From the NCBI RefSeq assembly GCF_900302505.1, contig NZ_OMOJ01000014.1:1-64000 (forward strand): 64,000 nucleotides of DNA, read 5' to 3'. This document shows, piece by piece, positions 53,640 to 61,169 of the stretch. Source of the DNA: Pseudoprimorskyibacter insulae (GTDB lineage: Bacteria > Pseudomonadota > Alphaproteobacteria > Rhodobacterales > Rhodobacteraceae). Position numbers and translations under genes: made by a program. Below the pieces are notes generated by a model. That model did not search any database and was not told the origin of the DNA. It saw only the letters and a program-made list of their open reading frames with translations. The number at the start of each line of letters is the position of its first letter. Positions within the stretch are counted from its first letter, which is position 1.

Positions 53640-54623
53640 CTATTGCGCCTGTTTGAGCCACTCTTTCAACTGAGCGATCATCGCATCCGTCACCCCGTCG
53701 CCGTCCAGCTCAACCCGGCCCGCACGGGCGCGCAGGCGGATACCGGGGGCCACGGGTTCGGGCGCAGGCATGGGGGCAGGGCGGTTGCCCGCGTCAGGTT
53801 TGGGGCCGCGCAGGGCAGCCTCCAGCGCGCTGCGCTCTTCCTCGGCGCTCATGTCGGCGTGCAGGGTTTTGGCCACGGCCCCCACAAACCCATCATCGGC
53901 CAGCACCGCCTTCGACAGCGCCAGACCCAGACGTTCGGGGATCTGTTCGGGAAAGCGCAGCACACCGTCAAAGGCCGCAACCAGGGGCATGAAGGATTTC
54001 ACCTTTGACCGCTTGGAAAAGGAGGCGCTGGAAAACAGGCTCTGAAGCGCGGCCTTGTCACTGTCGAACACGCCCGCCTGAACCGCCTGAACCACGATCC
54101 GCGCCCGCTCATAAAAGGACAGATCGGCGCGGATCTCGTTTTCTTCGACCATGGCGACATAGGCGGCGGGCCGGTCCTCGGGTCGGCGCAGCAGCGCCTG
54201 CACCGTGGTCGCGCCGCCCTCATCCGCCAGTTCACGCAGCGCCCGCAGACGCCGCCACCCCGAGATCAGCCCGTATTGCCCGTTGCCCAGATCCGTCACC
54301 TCGACCGGGGTCTGCTGACCACGGGCGCGCAGGCTGTCTTTCAGGGCGGTCATTTCGTCGGCGTTGCAGGCCATCCGGTCACGGATCAGATGATCCTCAC
54401 GCACCGCGCTCAGCGGCAATTGCAGCACCATGCGCCCGTCGCGTTGGGCGGCGTGCAATTCGGCCTGCACCTGTTCGAAGGCAGCGTTCACCGCCACATC
54501 GCCCGCCACCTGCGAGATCGGCGCCCGCGCCCCAAGACCGGCGGCCGCGCTGCTGGGGGCCGATGCCGGGGCGGTGCCAAAGACATCGCCGGGCGGCGGG
54601 GTCAGACGTTTGCGTTTTGCCAT
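53640..54623 (-). CDS. parB: ParB-family plasmid partition protein
   Basis: A 327-aa protein. The N-terminus is basic (MAKRKRLTPP). Residues about 75-175 are the ParB/Spo0J domain with DSLRARGQQTPVEV, GLISGWRRLRALREL, AAYVAMVEENEIRADLSFYE and a helix-turn-helix region with SLFSSASFSKRSKVKSFMPL. The last residues (MIAQLKEWLKQ) can form the dimer helix. ATG 54623 is chosen because MAKRKR is the usual kind of RepB/ParB start; an upstream extension is only Arg-rich. It lies 14 bases after parA and works with ParA and a centromere-like site. Confidence 0.92.
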   Translation of the reverse strand: MAKRKRLTPPPGDVFGTAPASAPSSAAAGLGARAPISQVAGDVAVNAAFEQVQAELHAAQRDGRMVLQLPLSAVREDHLIRDRMACNADEMTALKDSLRARGQQTPVEVTDLGNGQYGLISGWRRLRALRELADEGGATTVQALLRRPEDRPAAYVAMVEENEIRADLSFYERARIVVQAVQAGVFDSDKAALQSLFSSASFSKRSKVKSFMPLVAAFDGVLRFPEQIPERLGLALSKAVLADDGFVGAVAKTLHADMSAEEERSALEAALRGPKPDAGNRPAPMPAPEPVAPGIRLRARAGRVELDGDGVTDAMIAQLKEWLKQAQ

Positions 54624-54637
54624 GGCTCTGTCTCCTC

Positions 54638-56035
54638 TCAGCTGGCGGCGCGGGCCGCGTCGGCCTCGCTCAGCTCTTCGCGGCGCCACACGCCCAGAAG
54701 CAGCCGTTTGAAGGCGGCATAGGTCTGATCGAACGTGGCGCGCCCCCGCACATAGGTTTCGCGGTTGAAGTCGCGATAATCGGCCTCATAGATGCCAGCG
54801 GCCTGTTCCCCCGCCTGTCCGATCAGCGCGGTGAAATCCTGCCGGTGCGGGCTGAGCGTATCGCCCAGGTAGGCCTGCATCAGCGCGGCCAGTTCCGCCT
54901 GCTGGCTGGCATCGAACCGGGTGATGACCGTGCGCACCGCATCCCATTCAAAGCTCAGTTCAGGCCGGCCAAGGGCGCGGGCGGCCATGTTCTCGCCCTC
55001 CTCGATGCTGGCAAAGGTCGAATGCAGCATGTCAAAGAACCGGCCGGTGGAATCGAACTCAAGGAAAGACGCGCCCATCGGCACCAGCAAGATATCCGCC
55101 GCCGCCAAACCATTGATCGTCAGATAGCCAAGGGCAGGGGGGGTATCGAGGAAGATCACGTCATAGGCATCCAGCACGCCATCCGCCTCAAGCGTTTCGG
55201 TCAGCGCATCCCACAGCTTCCAGCTCCGCCCTTGCATCCGCCAGACGGGGATCTGGAATTCGGCCCAATAGAGGTTCAGCTGTGCGCCGATCAGGTCGAT
55301 ATTGGGCCAGTGGGTTTTCTGGATCAGATCGGGGGCCTTGACCTTCAGCGCATCGGACAGCGTGTCATCCAGCGGCTTGGGATCGTCGCCCCGGTCGATC
55401 CGGGCGCGGTTTTCCGATTGCAGGGCGGTGGCGTAATGGCGGGCCAGCAGCGGAAAGACCGTCTGCCATTCGTCCTCGACCTTGCCATTGAAGATCGAGG
55501 TCATCGAGCCTTGGCTGTCCAGATCGATCACCAGAACCTTGTAGCCATCCAGCGCCGCGCTCATGGCCAGATGCGCCGCCGTGCTGGTCTTGCCGACCCC
55601 GCCTTTGAAATTGGCGACCGCAACCATTTTCGCAGGCAGCCCCTCGGGGCGGTAGGGGCGGTATTCCTTGGCCTTCGATCCTTCGGCGGCGAAATGGGCC
55701 CGCAGGCGCAGCACCTCATCGAGGGTGAACCATTTGGCCCCGCCATCGGTTTCGCTATCGCCTTGGGGCAGGTGCGGGTTCTGCCGCAGCACCCGGCGGA
55801 AATGGGCCTGGGCGACGGGGATCAGATAGCGGGTGATTTCCCAGGTGGAGAATTTGCGCAGCGTCTTTTCGCCCGCCTCATTCAGCCCGCGTCCGGACAG
55901 ATCTTCGCGGCCCAGACGGCAGCGCTCGGCGATCTGGCCAAAGCCATCCGCTGTCACGGGGCGGCCCAGATCGTGCAACGCGCTGTCGGGGGAGATGTTG
56001 AAATAGGGGGGAAGCTCGGGGGTGTCCTGTGCCAT
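54638..56035 (-). CDS. parA: ParA-family plasmid partition ATPase
   Basis: A 465-aa protein of the RepA/ParA type used by alphaproteobacterial plasmids. Residues about 30-130 resemble the N-terminal helical, DNA-binding region (AERCRLGREDLSGRGLNEAG, GAKWFTLDEVLRLRAHF). The deviant Walker A is NFKGGVGKTSTAAHLA (about residue 167), VLVIDLDSQGSMTSIF carries the A' motif, and VIFLDTPPALGYLTI is Walker B. ATG 56035 (MAQDTPELPP) is preferred over an upstream extension. Divergent from repA; the region between them is the origin. Confidence 0.94.
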   Translation of the reverse strand: MAQDTPELPPYFNISPDSALHDLGRPVTADGFGQIAERCRLGREDLSGRGLNEAGEKTLRKFSTWEITRYLIPVAQAHFRRVLRQNPHLPQGDSETDGGAKWFTLDEVLRLRAHFAAEGSKAKEYRPYRPEGLPAKMVAVANFKGGVGKTSTAAHLAMSAALDGYKVLVIDLDSQGSMTSIFNGKVEDEWQTVFPLLARHYATALQSENRARIDRGDDPKPLDDTLSDALKVKAPDLIQKTHWPNIDLIGAQLNLYWAEFQIPVWRMQGRSWKLWDALTETLEADGVLDAYDVIFLDTPPALGYLTINGLAAADILLVPMGASFLEFDSTGRFFDMLHSTFASIEEGENMAARALGRPELSFEWDAVRTVITRFDASQQAELAALMQAYLGDTLSPHRQDFTALIGQAGEQAAGIYEADYRDFNRETYVRGRATFDQTYAAFKRLLLGVWRREELSEADAARAAS

Positions 56036-56302
56036 TGCTGCCTCAATGTGCTGTGTTTTGCGCAGTATATCGAAAAAGACAGCACATGGAAGCGTTCTGC
56101 GCACATCTAGTGAGACGCTTTTACTTTTCTAAGTATATTCAATGGTTTGCCATAGGCTCGCGGGGGCATCTTATGGCGCAAGGACAGGGGGGTCTTAATC
56201 AGCCCCTGTTATTTTTTCTGTTATTTTATAGTTAAGGGGTCTGGGTGACTTCTGAAAAGCCTTTTGTTTCAGACTTCTTGGGGCCATCCGCTGGGGCAGC
56301 CT

Positions 56303-56361
56303 GACTCTGAAACCACGAATATCCGATTCCGAAACCACGGCAAGCCGACTCTGAAACCACG
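56303..56361 (+). repeat. Three iterons (GACTCTGAAACCACG type) at 22-bp spacing
   Basis: Copies at 56303-56317 (GACTCTGAAACCACG), 56325-56339 (GATTCCGAAACCACG) and 56347-56361 (GACTCTGAAACCACG), each separated by exactly 22 bp from start to start, which is two helical turns. A fourth, weaker copy (GTAATTGAAACCACG) is at 56414-56428. They are likely the RepA binding sites. Confidence 0.85.
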
Positions 56362-56391
56362 TCTTTGGCGGGCGGGCTTCTGGACGGGGTC

Positions 56392-56400
56392 TGTGGATAA
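56392..56400 (-). promoter_or_regulatory. DnaA box
   Basis: TGTGGATAA on the plus strand is the exact complement of the consensus TTATCCACA. It sits 31 bases beyond the third iteron, within the origin region. Confidence 0.75.
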
Positions 56401-56440
56401 CTTTAGGATCAGCGTAATTGAAACCACGAAGCAGATTCGC

Positions 56441-57478
56441 ATGGCGATCCGGGGCCAACCCGGACCCAAGGCGAATGGGAACAGGCCGATGACGCGCGCG
56501 GGGCTCTTGCCCGACCACCATCCTACGGCGGATTTTTTCGTCTGCGACATCTTCGATGCCGCGCCCAAGGATGACATGGGCTCGATGGAGCATCCGATGT
56601 TCTCGCTCTCGACCCGGCCTGACCGGCGCATCCTCAGCTATGAGCATAACGGCGTGCAGATCGAAGTCACGCCCTCGGTGCGGGGGCTGGCGACGATCCA
56701 CGACAAGGATGTGCTGATCTATTGCATCAGCCAGTTGATGGCGGCGGTGAATGCGGGCCGGGCGATTTCGCGCACCCTGCATCTGAAGGCGCATGATCTG
56801 CTGGTGGCCACCAATCGCGAAACCTCGGGCGATGGGTACAAGCGTCTGCGCGATGCGCTGGAACGGCTGGCCGGCACGCGCATCACCACCAATTTCGAAA
56901 CCGGCGGCCAAGAGGTGACCACCGGCTTTGGCCTGATCGAAAGCTGGCAGATCGTGCGCAAGACGCGCGGCGGGCGCATGGTCAGCGTGGCCATCACCCT
57001 CAGCGACTGGCTGTTCCGGGCGGTGCTGTCGAAATCGGTCCTGACCCTCAGCCGCGATTACTTTCGCCTGCGAAAGCCCCTGGAGCGCCGCATCTATGAG
57101 CTGGCGCGCAAACATTGCGGGCGGCAGGCGGGCTGGACGGTCTCGGTTGATACGCTGCTGAAGAAATCCGGCAGCGCCAGCCCGCGCCGGGTGTTCCGCA
57201 AGATGCTGCGCGACATGATCGCCGCCGATCTTCTGCCCGATTACCGCATCGAAGAAGAGCCGGGCGATCTGATGCGCTTTTCCCGCCGCGATGCGGTGCT
57301 GGAACCGGGCACCGTTCCGATCCTGTCACAGAATGCGCTGGATCAGGCGCGCCGCCTTGTGCCGGGGGCCGACGTCTACGCCCTGCAAGCCGAGTGGCAC
57401 GCCCATTGGCAGGCCCGCGGCGGGCTGCGCCTGCGCTCGCCCGATAAGGCCTTCCTTGGCTGGTTGGCCAAGCGCTGA
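56441..57478 (+). CDS. repA: Plasmid replication initiator RepA
   Basis: A 345-aa initiator of the replication initiator protein A family. Recognisable features: DFFVCDIFDAAPKDDMGSME, MFSLSTRPDRRILSYEHNGV, VLIYCISQLMAAVNAGR, TSGDGYKRLRDALERLAGTR, LSRDYFRLRKPLERRIYEL and KKSGSASPRRVFRKML, in a winged-helix arrangement. The start is uncertain: ATG 56441 (MAIRGQ) or ATG 56489 (MTRAGLLPD); the long ORF from 56264 runs through the iterons and is not accepted. Plasmids of this type in roseobacters often carry the rhamnose operon right behind, as here. Confidence 0.92.
   Translation: MAIRGQPGPKANGNRPMTRAGLLPDHHPTADFFVCDIFDAAPKDDMGSMEHPMFSLSTRPDRRILSYEHNGVQIEVTPSVRGLATIHDKDVLIYCISQLMAAVNAGRAISRTLHLKAHDLLVATNRETSGDGYKRLRDALERLAGTRITTNFETGGQEVTTGFGLIESWQIVRKTRGGRMVSVAITLSDWLFRAVLSKSVLTLSRDYFRLRKPLERRIYELARKHCGRQAGWTVSVDTLLKKSGSASPRRVFRKMLRDMIAADLLPDYRIEEEPGDLMRFSRRDAVLEPGTVPILSQNALDQARRLVPGADVYALQAEWHAHWQARGGLRLRSPDKAFLGWLAKR
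57061..57076. repeat. 16-bp palindrome CTTTCGC-CT-GCGAAAG inside repA
   Basis: Third copy of the CTTTCGC-NN-GCGAAAG palindrome, within codons 207-212 of repA (YFRLRK). The arms match those at 47342 and 53598 exactly while the central two bases differ each time (AT, GC, CT), the pattern of a site bound by a protein dimer. Confidence 0.6.
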
Positions 57479-57576
57479 TCTGTGCAGTCGCAGCAAATCA
57501 GGGGATGACTCCGCCCCCCCGGATTGTTAAGCCATCAAATGAATTTGATGCCCATTTATGAATAGCGAGCCTGACC
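57479..57576. other. Intergenic region repA / rfbC
   Basis: 98 bp with an AT-rich part (ttaagccatcaaatgaatttgatg). ATCAAATgaATTTGAT at 57533-57548 forms a 7-bp inverted repeat immediately upstream of the rhamnose operon, which may be an operator; no clear promoter is seen. Confidence 0.35.
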
Positions 57577-58137
57577 TTGCAGATTGAAAAGACCGCCCTC
57601 AATGGCGTGCTGATCCTGACCCCGCCGCGCTTCGGCGATCATCGCGGGTTCTTCTCGGAAAGCTGGAACAAGAAGCGCCTCGAAGAGGCCGGGCTGGAGA
57701 TGCCCGAATTTGTCCAGGACAACCATTCGCTCTCGGCCCAGGTGGGCACCGTGCGCGGCCTGCATTTTCAGTCGCCGCCCCATGCGCAGGGCAAGCTGGT
57801 GCGCTGCGGCAAGGGCCGTCTGTTTGATGTGGCGGTCGATATCCGCAAGGGCAGCCCGACCTATGGCCAATGGGTCGGCGAAGAACTCAGCTTTGAGAAT
57901 GGCCGTCAGCTGTGGATTCCGGGCGGTTTCCTGCACGGGTTCATGACGCTCGAACCCGATACCGAGATCATCTACAAATGCACCGATTACTATGCGCCCG
58001 ATTGCGATGGCGCGGTGCGTTGGGACACCTGCGGCATTCAATGGCCGCTGGATGGCATCACCGCCGTTCTGTCTGACAAGGACGAAAAAGCCCCGGCCTT
58101 GGCCGAGTTCGACAGCCCGTTCACCTTCGAAGGATAA
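57577..58137 (+). CDS. rfbC: dTDP-4-dehydrorhamnose 3,5-epimerase
   Basis: A 186-aa cupin enzyme, third step of dTDP-L-rhamnose synthesis. Motifs: [47 protein letters not shown] and the catalytic His/Asp region (LHFQ.. and [12 protein letters not shown]), ending with [12 protein letters not shown]. The start is a TTG at 57577, where homology begins; there is only a weak ribosome site. First gene of the rfbC-rfbB-rfbD-rfbA operon, directly behind repA. Confidence 0.95.
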   Translation: MQIEKTALNGVLILTPPRFGDHRGFFSESWNKKRLEEAGLEMPEFVQDNHSLSAQVGTVRGLHFQSPPHAQGKLVRCGKGRLFDVAVDIRKGSPTYGQWVGEELSFENGRQLWIPGGFLHGFMTLEPDTEIIYKCTDYYAPDCDGAVRWDTCGIQWPLDGITAVLSDKDEKAPALAEFDSPFTFEG

Positions 58138-58142
58138 GCGCG

Positions 58143-59192
58143 ATGAAACTTCTTGTAACGGGCGGGGCTGGCTTTATCGGATCGGCAGTGGTGCGTCAGG
58201 CCGTGGCCCAAGGCCATGAGGTGGTGAACCTCGATGCGCTGACCTATGCGGCCTGCCTTGAGAATGTGGCCAACGTGGCAGGCAGCCCGCTTTACAGCTT
58301 TGAGCAGGTAGACATCCGCGACGCCGCCGCCGTTGAGGCCTGCATCGCCAAGCATGAACCCACCGCGATCATGCATCTGGCCGCGGAATCCCATGTGGAC
58401 CGGTCGATCGACGGCCCCGGCGTGTTCATCGAAACCAATGTGATGGGCACCTACAACATGCTGCAATCGGCCCGCGCCTTGTGGGAACGCAAAGGCAAGC
58501 CCGCCGATTTCCGCTTTCACCATATTTCAACCGATGAAGTTTTCGGCTCTCTGCCCAATGATCCGGCAGTGCAGTTTACCGAAGACACGCCCTATGATCC
58601 GCGTTCGCCCTATTCGGCGTCCAAGGCCAGCAGCGACCATCTGGTCCGCGCCTGGCATGAAACCTACGGGCTGCCGGTGGTGCTGACCAATTGCAGCAAC
58701 AACTACGGCCCCTATCATTTCCCCGAAAAGCTGATCCCGGTCATTATCCTCAATGCGCTGGCGGGGGCGCCGCTGCCGATCTATGGCGATGGCTCGAACG
58801 TGCGCGACTGGCTTTACGTCGAAGACCATGCCGATGCGCTGCTGTGCGTGGTGCAACAGGGCGAGGTCGGCCGCAGCTACAACATCGGCGGTGAGAACGA
58901 GCGTAGCAACCTTGAACTGGTCAAGACGCTTTGCGCGATCCTCGATACGAAGCGCCCCAAAGATACCGGTTCCTACGCCGATCAGATCACCTTCGTGACG
59001 GACCGTCCGGGCCATGATGCGCGCTATGCCATCAACCCCAACCGCATCCGCAACGAACTGGGCTGGCGGCCCAGCGTGACGGTCGAAGAAGGTCTGGAAA
59101 AGACTGTCGATTGGTATTTGAACAACGAAGCCTGGTGGCGCCCCTTGCAGCAGCGTTCGGGCGTGGGCGTCCGTTTGGGCACAAAGGCATAA
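58143..59192 (+). CDS. rfbB: dTDP-glucose 4,6-dehydratase
   Basis: A 349-aa extended SDR enzyme, second step of dTDP-L-rhamnose synthesis. [15 protein letters not shown] (residues 5-19) binds [16 protein letters not shown] is characteristic, [11 protein letters not shown] holds the catalytic Asp-Glu, and [10 protein letters not shown] the Tyr-Lys pair. Length is standard. Five bases follow the rfbC stop. Confidence 0.96.
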   Translation: MKLLVTGGAGFIGSAVVRQAVAQGHEVVNLDALTYAACLENVANVAGSPLYSFEQVDIRDAAAVEACIAKHEPTAIMHLAAESHVDRSIDGPGVFIETNVMGTYNMLQSARALWERKGKPADFRFHHISTDEVFGSLPNDPAVQFTEDTPYDPRSPYSASKASSDHLVRAWHETYGLPVVLTNCSNNYGPYHFPEKLIPVIILNALAGAPLPIYGDGSNVRDWLYVEDHADALLCVVQQGEVGRSYNIGGENERSNLELVKTLCAILDTKRPKDTGSYADQITFVTDRPGHDARYAINPNRIRNELGWRPSVTVEEGLEKTVDWYLNNEAWWRPLQQRSGVGVRLGTKA

Positions 59193-59203
59193 GGATAGGT
59201 CTG

Positions 59204-60067
59204 ATGAAGGTTCTGGTGTTCGGCGAAATCGGTCAGGTTGGCCAGGAATTGCAACGCCGCGCGGGCGATATCACCCTTGAGGTGCGCGGGCTCGACGAGG
59301 CCAATTTCGAAAACCCCGAGGCCTGCGCCGCCTTCGTGACAGCCACCGATGCCGATGCGGTGATCAACGCCGTGGCCTATACGGCCGTGGACCGCGCCGA
59401 AGAAGACGAGGCGCTGGCCCTGATGGTCAATGCCACCACCCCCGGCGCCATCGCACGCGCCGCCGCCGAACGCGGTCTGCCGATGGTGCATATCTCGACC
59501 GACTATGTGTTCGACGGGGCAGGGACCGCGCCCTTTGCCGTGGATCACCCCACCGGGCCTTTGGGCGCCTATGGCCGCACCAAGCTGGCGGGCGAAAAGG
59601 CCGTGCGCGATGCAGGCGGGGTTCATGCGATCCTGCGCACCTCTTGGGTGGTGTCGGCCCATGGCAACAACTTCGTCAAAACCATGCTGCGCCTTGGCGG
59701 CGAACGGGACAAGCTGACCATCGTGGCCGATCAGGTGGGCGGGCCGACCTGCGCCGCCGCCATCGCCGATGCCTGCCTGTCGGTCGCCGCGCAGCTGTGC
59801 GACGCTCCGGCGAAATCGGGCACCTATCACTTCTCGGGCGGGCCGGATGTCAGCTGGGCAGGTTTCGCACGCGAAATATTTGACCTCTCGGGCACCGATT
59901 GCGCGGTCGAGGATATTCCGACAACCGCCTATCCGACCCCGGCCAAACGCCCGCTCAATTCGCGGATGGACAATAGCCTGACCGAAGCGACCTTTGGCAT
60001 TCCCCGCTCTGACTGGCGCGCCGGGCTGCGCGACATCCTGAGCGAGCTTGGCGCGCTCAAGGCCTGA
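59204..60067 (+). CDS. rfbD: dTDP-4-dehydrorhamnose reductase
   Basis: A 287-aa NADPH-dependent reductase, last step of dTDP-L-rhamnose synthesis. The N-terminal [16 protein letters not shown] departs a little from the usual GxxGQLG. Further motifs are [24 protein letters not shown] and [12 protein letters not shown] with the Tyr-Lys pair, and [21 protein letters not shown] 59204 is used because homology begins there; an upstream frame overlaps rfbB. A TTTCGC-AC-GCGAAA sequence at 59863-59876 resembles the palindrome found near parB but lacks its outer C/G pair. Confidence 0.95.
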   Translation: MKVLVFGEIGQVGQELQRRAGDITLEVRGLDEANFENPEACAAFVTATDADAVINAVAYTAVDRAEEDEALALMVNATTPGAIARAAAERGLPMVHISTDYVFDGAGTAPFAVDHPTGPLGAYGRTKLAGEKAVRDAGGVHAILRTSWVVSAHGNNFVKTMLRLGGERDKLTIVADQVGGPTCAAAIADACLSVAAQLCDAPAKSGTYHFSGGPDVSWAGFAREIFDLSGTDCAVEDIPTTAYPTPAKRPLNSRMDNSLTEATFGIPRSDWRAGLRDILSELGALKA

Positions 60068-60095
60068 CGATTTTCAAGACGAAGGACATATTTTC

Positions 60096-60974
60096 ATGAC
60101 CAAGCGCAAGGGCATCATTCTGGCTGGCGGCTCCGGCACGCGGCTCTATCCCATCACCATTGGCGTGTCGAAGCAGCTTTTGCCGGTCTACGACAAACCG
60201 ATGATCTACTACCCGCTCTCGGCGCTGATGCTGGCCGGGATCCGCGAGATCGCGATCATCACCACCCCGCAGGATCAGGACCAGTTCCAGCGCACGCTGG
60301 GCAATGGCAACCAGTGGGGGCTTGAGCTGACCTATATCGTTCAGCCCAGCCCCGACGGTCTGGCGCAGGCCTATATTCTGGCCGAGGATTTTCTGGATGG
60401 CGCCCCCAGCGCGATGGTTCTGGGCGACAACATCTTCTTTGGGCAGGGCCTGTCGCGGCTGCTGCGCGAAGCCGATGCGCAGGAAAGCGGTGGCACGGTC
60501 TTTGGCTACCGGGTGGCTGACCCCGAACGCTATGGCGTGGTGGCCTTCGATCAGGATGGCAATGTCACCCAGATCATCGAAAAGCCCGAGGTGCCGCCCT
60601 CGTCCTATGCGGTGACGGGTCTCTATTTCCTCGATGGCTCGGCCCCCGAACGCGCCCGCGCCGTCCAACCGTCTGAGCGCGGCGAGCTGGAAATCACCAC
60701 GCTGCTGGAAATGTATCTGGCCGATGGCGCCCTGAGCGTGCAGCAAATGGGCCGCGGCTATGCCTGGCTTGATACCGGCACCCACGGCTCGCTTCTGGAT
60801 GCGGGCAACTTCGTGCGCACACTGGAACGCCGCCAAGGCCTGCAAACCGGCAGCCCCGATGAAATCGCCTATGAACAAGGCTGGATCGACGACGACCAAC
60901 TGCGGGCCCGCGCCCAGAAGTTCAAAAAGAACGCCTATGGGGATTACCTGCTGGGATTGTCGAGGGGGGGGTGA
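60096..60974 (+). CDS. rfbA: Glucose-1-phosphate thymidylyltransferase
   Basis: A 292-aa nucleotidyltransferase, first step of dTDP-L-rhamnose synthesis. [16 protein letters not shown] (residues 6-21) is the nucleotide signature, followed by [27 protein letters not shown] and [20 protein letters not shown] 60096 is preceded by GAAGGA. Last gene of the operon; no clear terminator follows, and the base composition changes just downstream. Confidence 0.96.
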   Translation: MTKRKGIILAGGSGTRLYPITIGVSKQLLPVYDKPMIYYPLSALMLAGIREIAIITTPQDQDQFQRTLGNGNQWGLELTYIVQPSPDGLAQAYILAEDFLDGAPSAMVLGDNIFFGQGLSRLLREADAQESGGTVFGYRVADPERYGVVAFDQDGNVTQIIEKPEVPPSSYAVTGLYFLDGSAPERARAVQPSERGELEITTLLEMYLADGALSVQQMGRGYAWLDTGTHGSLLDAGNFVRTLERRQGLQTGSPDEIAYEQGWIDDDQLRARAQKFKKNAYGDYLLGLSRGG

Positions 60975-61169
60975 TGGCCTCACTTTTGTGCAGTTGCTGA
61001 AATTTCATCCGAAACTCGCGTGTAGCTCGTTGCATTTTTTTGTCTGAAAAGTATAGATGCAGAAGGGTAGGATGTGTCCGCAAGTATATGAAAAAAATGG
61101 ATATGATCTTTTTAGTAGCTTGCGAACTGTGTTGATTTTGACGACCTTAATTGCCCCAAGGAGACTGGG
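60975..61169. other. Intergenic region at the composition boundary
   Basis: 195 bp that become clearly AT-rich (ctagatgcagaagg..., gaaaaaaatggatatgatctttttagtagcttgcg). Promoter-like TTGCGA / GTATATG-like patterns exist by chance in such DNA, so I call none. AAGGAG precedes the next ATG at 61170. Confidence 0.4.

Larger units (their letters stand above)
56036..56440. other. Plasmid replication origin region (oriV)
   Basis: 405 bp without a gene between parA and repA. It contains an AT-rich stretch (56209-56235, ttattttttctgttatttta...) suitable for unwinding, three iterons at 22-bp spacing (56303-56361), a perfect DnaA box (56392-56400) and one degenerate iteron (56414-56428). An additional inverted motif TCTGAAA/TTTCAGA occurs at 56251-56275. 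The order AT-rich segment, iterons, DnaA box and then the initiator gene is what one expects of an iteron-controlled plasmid origin that also autoregulates repA. Confidence 0.8.

Noticed and set aside
54005-56110. Plus-strand ORF of 701 codons opposite parA/parB
   Set aside because: Shadow of parA, which has intact Walker motifs on the minus strand. The frame also runs across the parB-parA junction.
56264-56440. N-terminal extension of repA from a TTG at 56264
   Set aside because: The extension is simply the translation of the iterons and DnaA box; family homology begins after 56489. A start at 56441 or 56489 is used.
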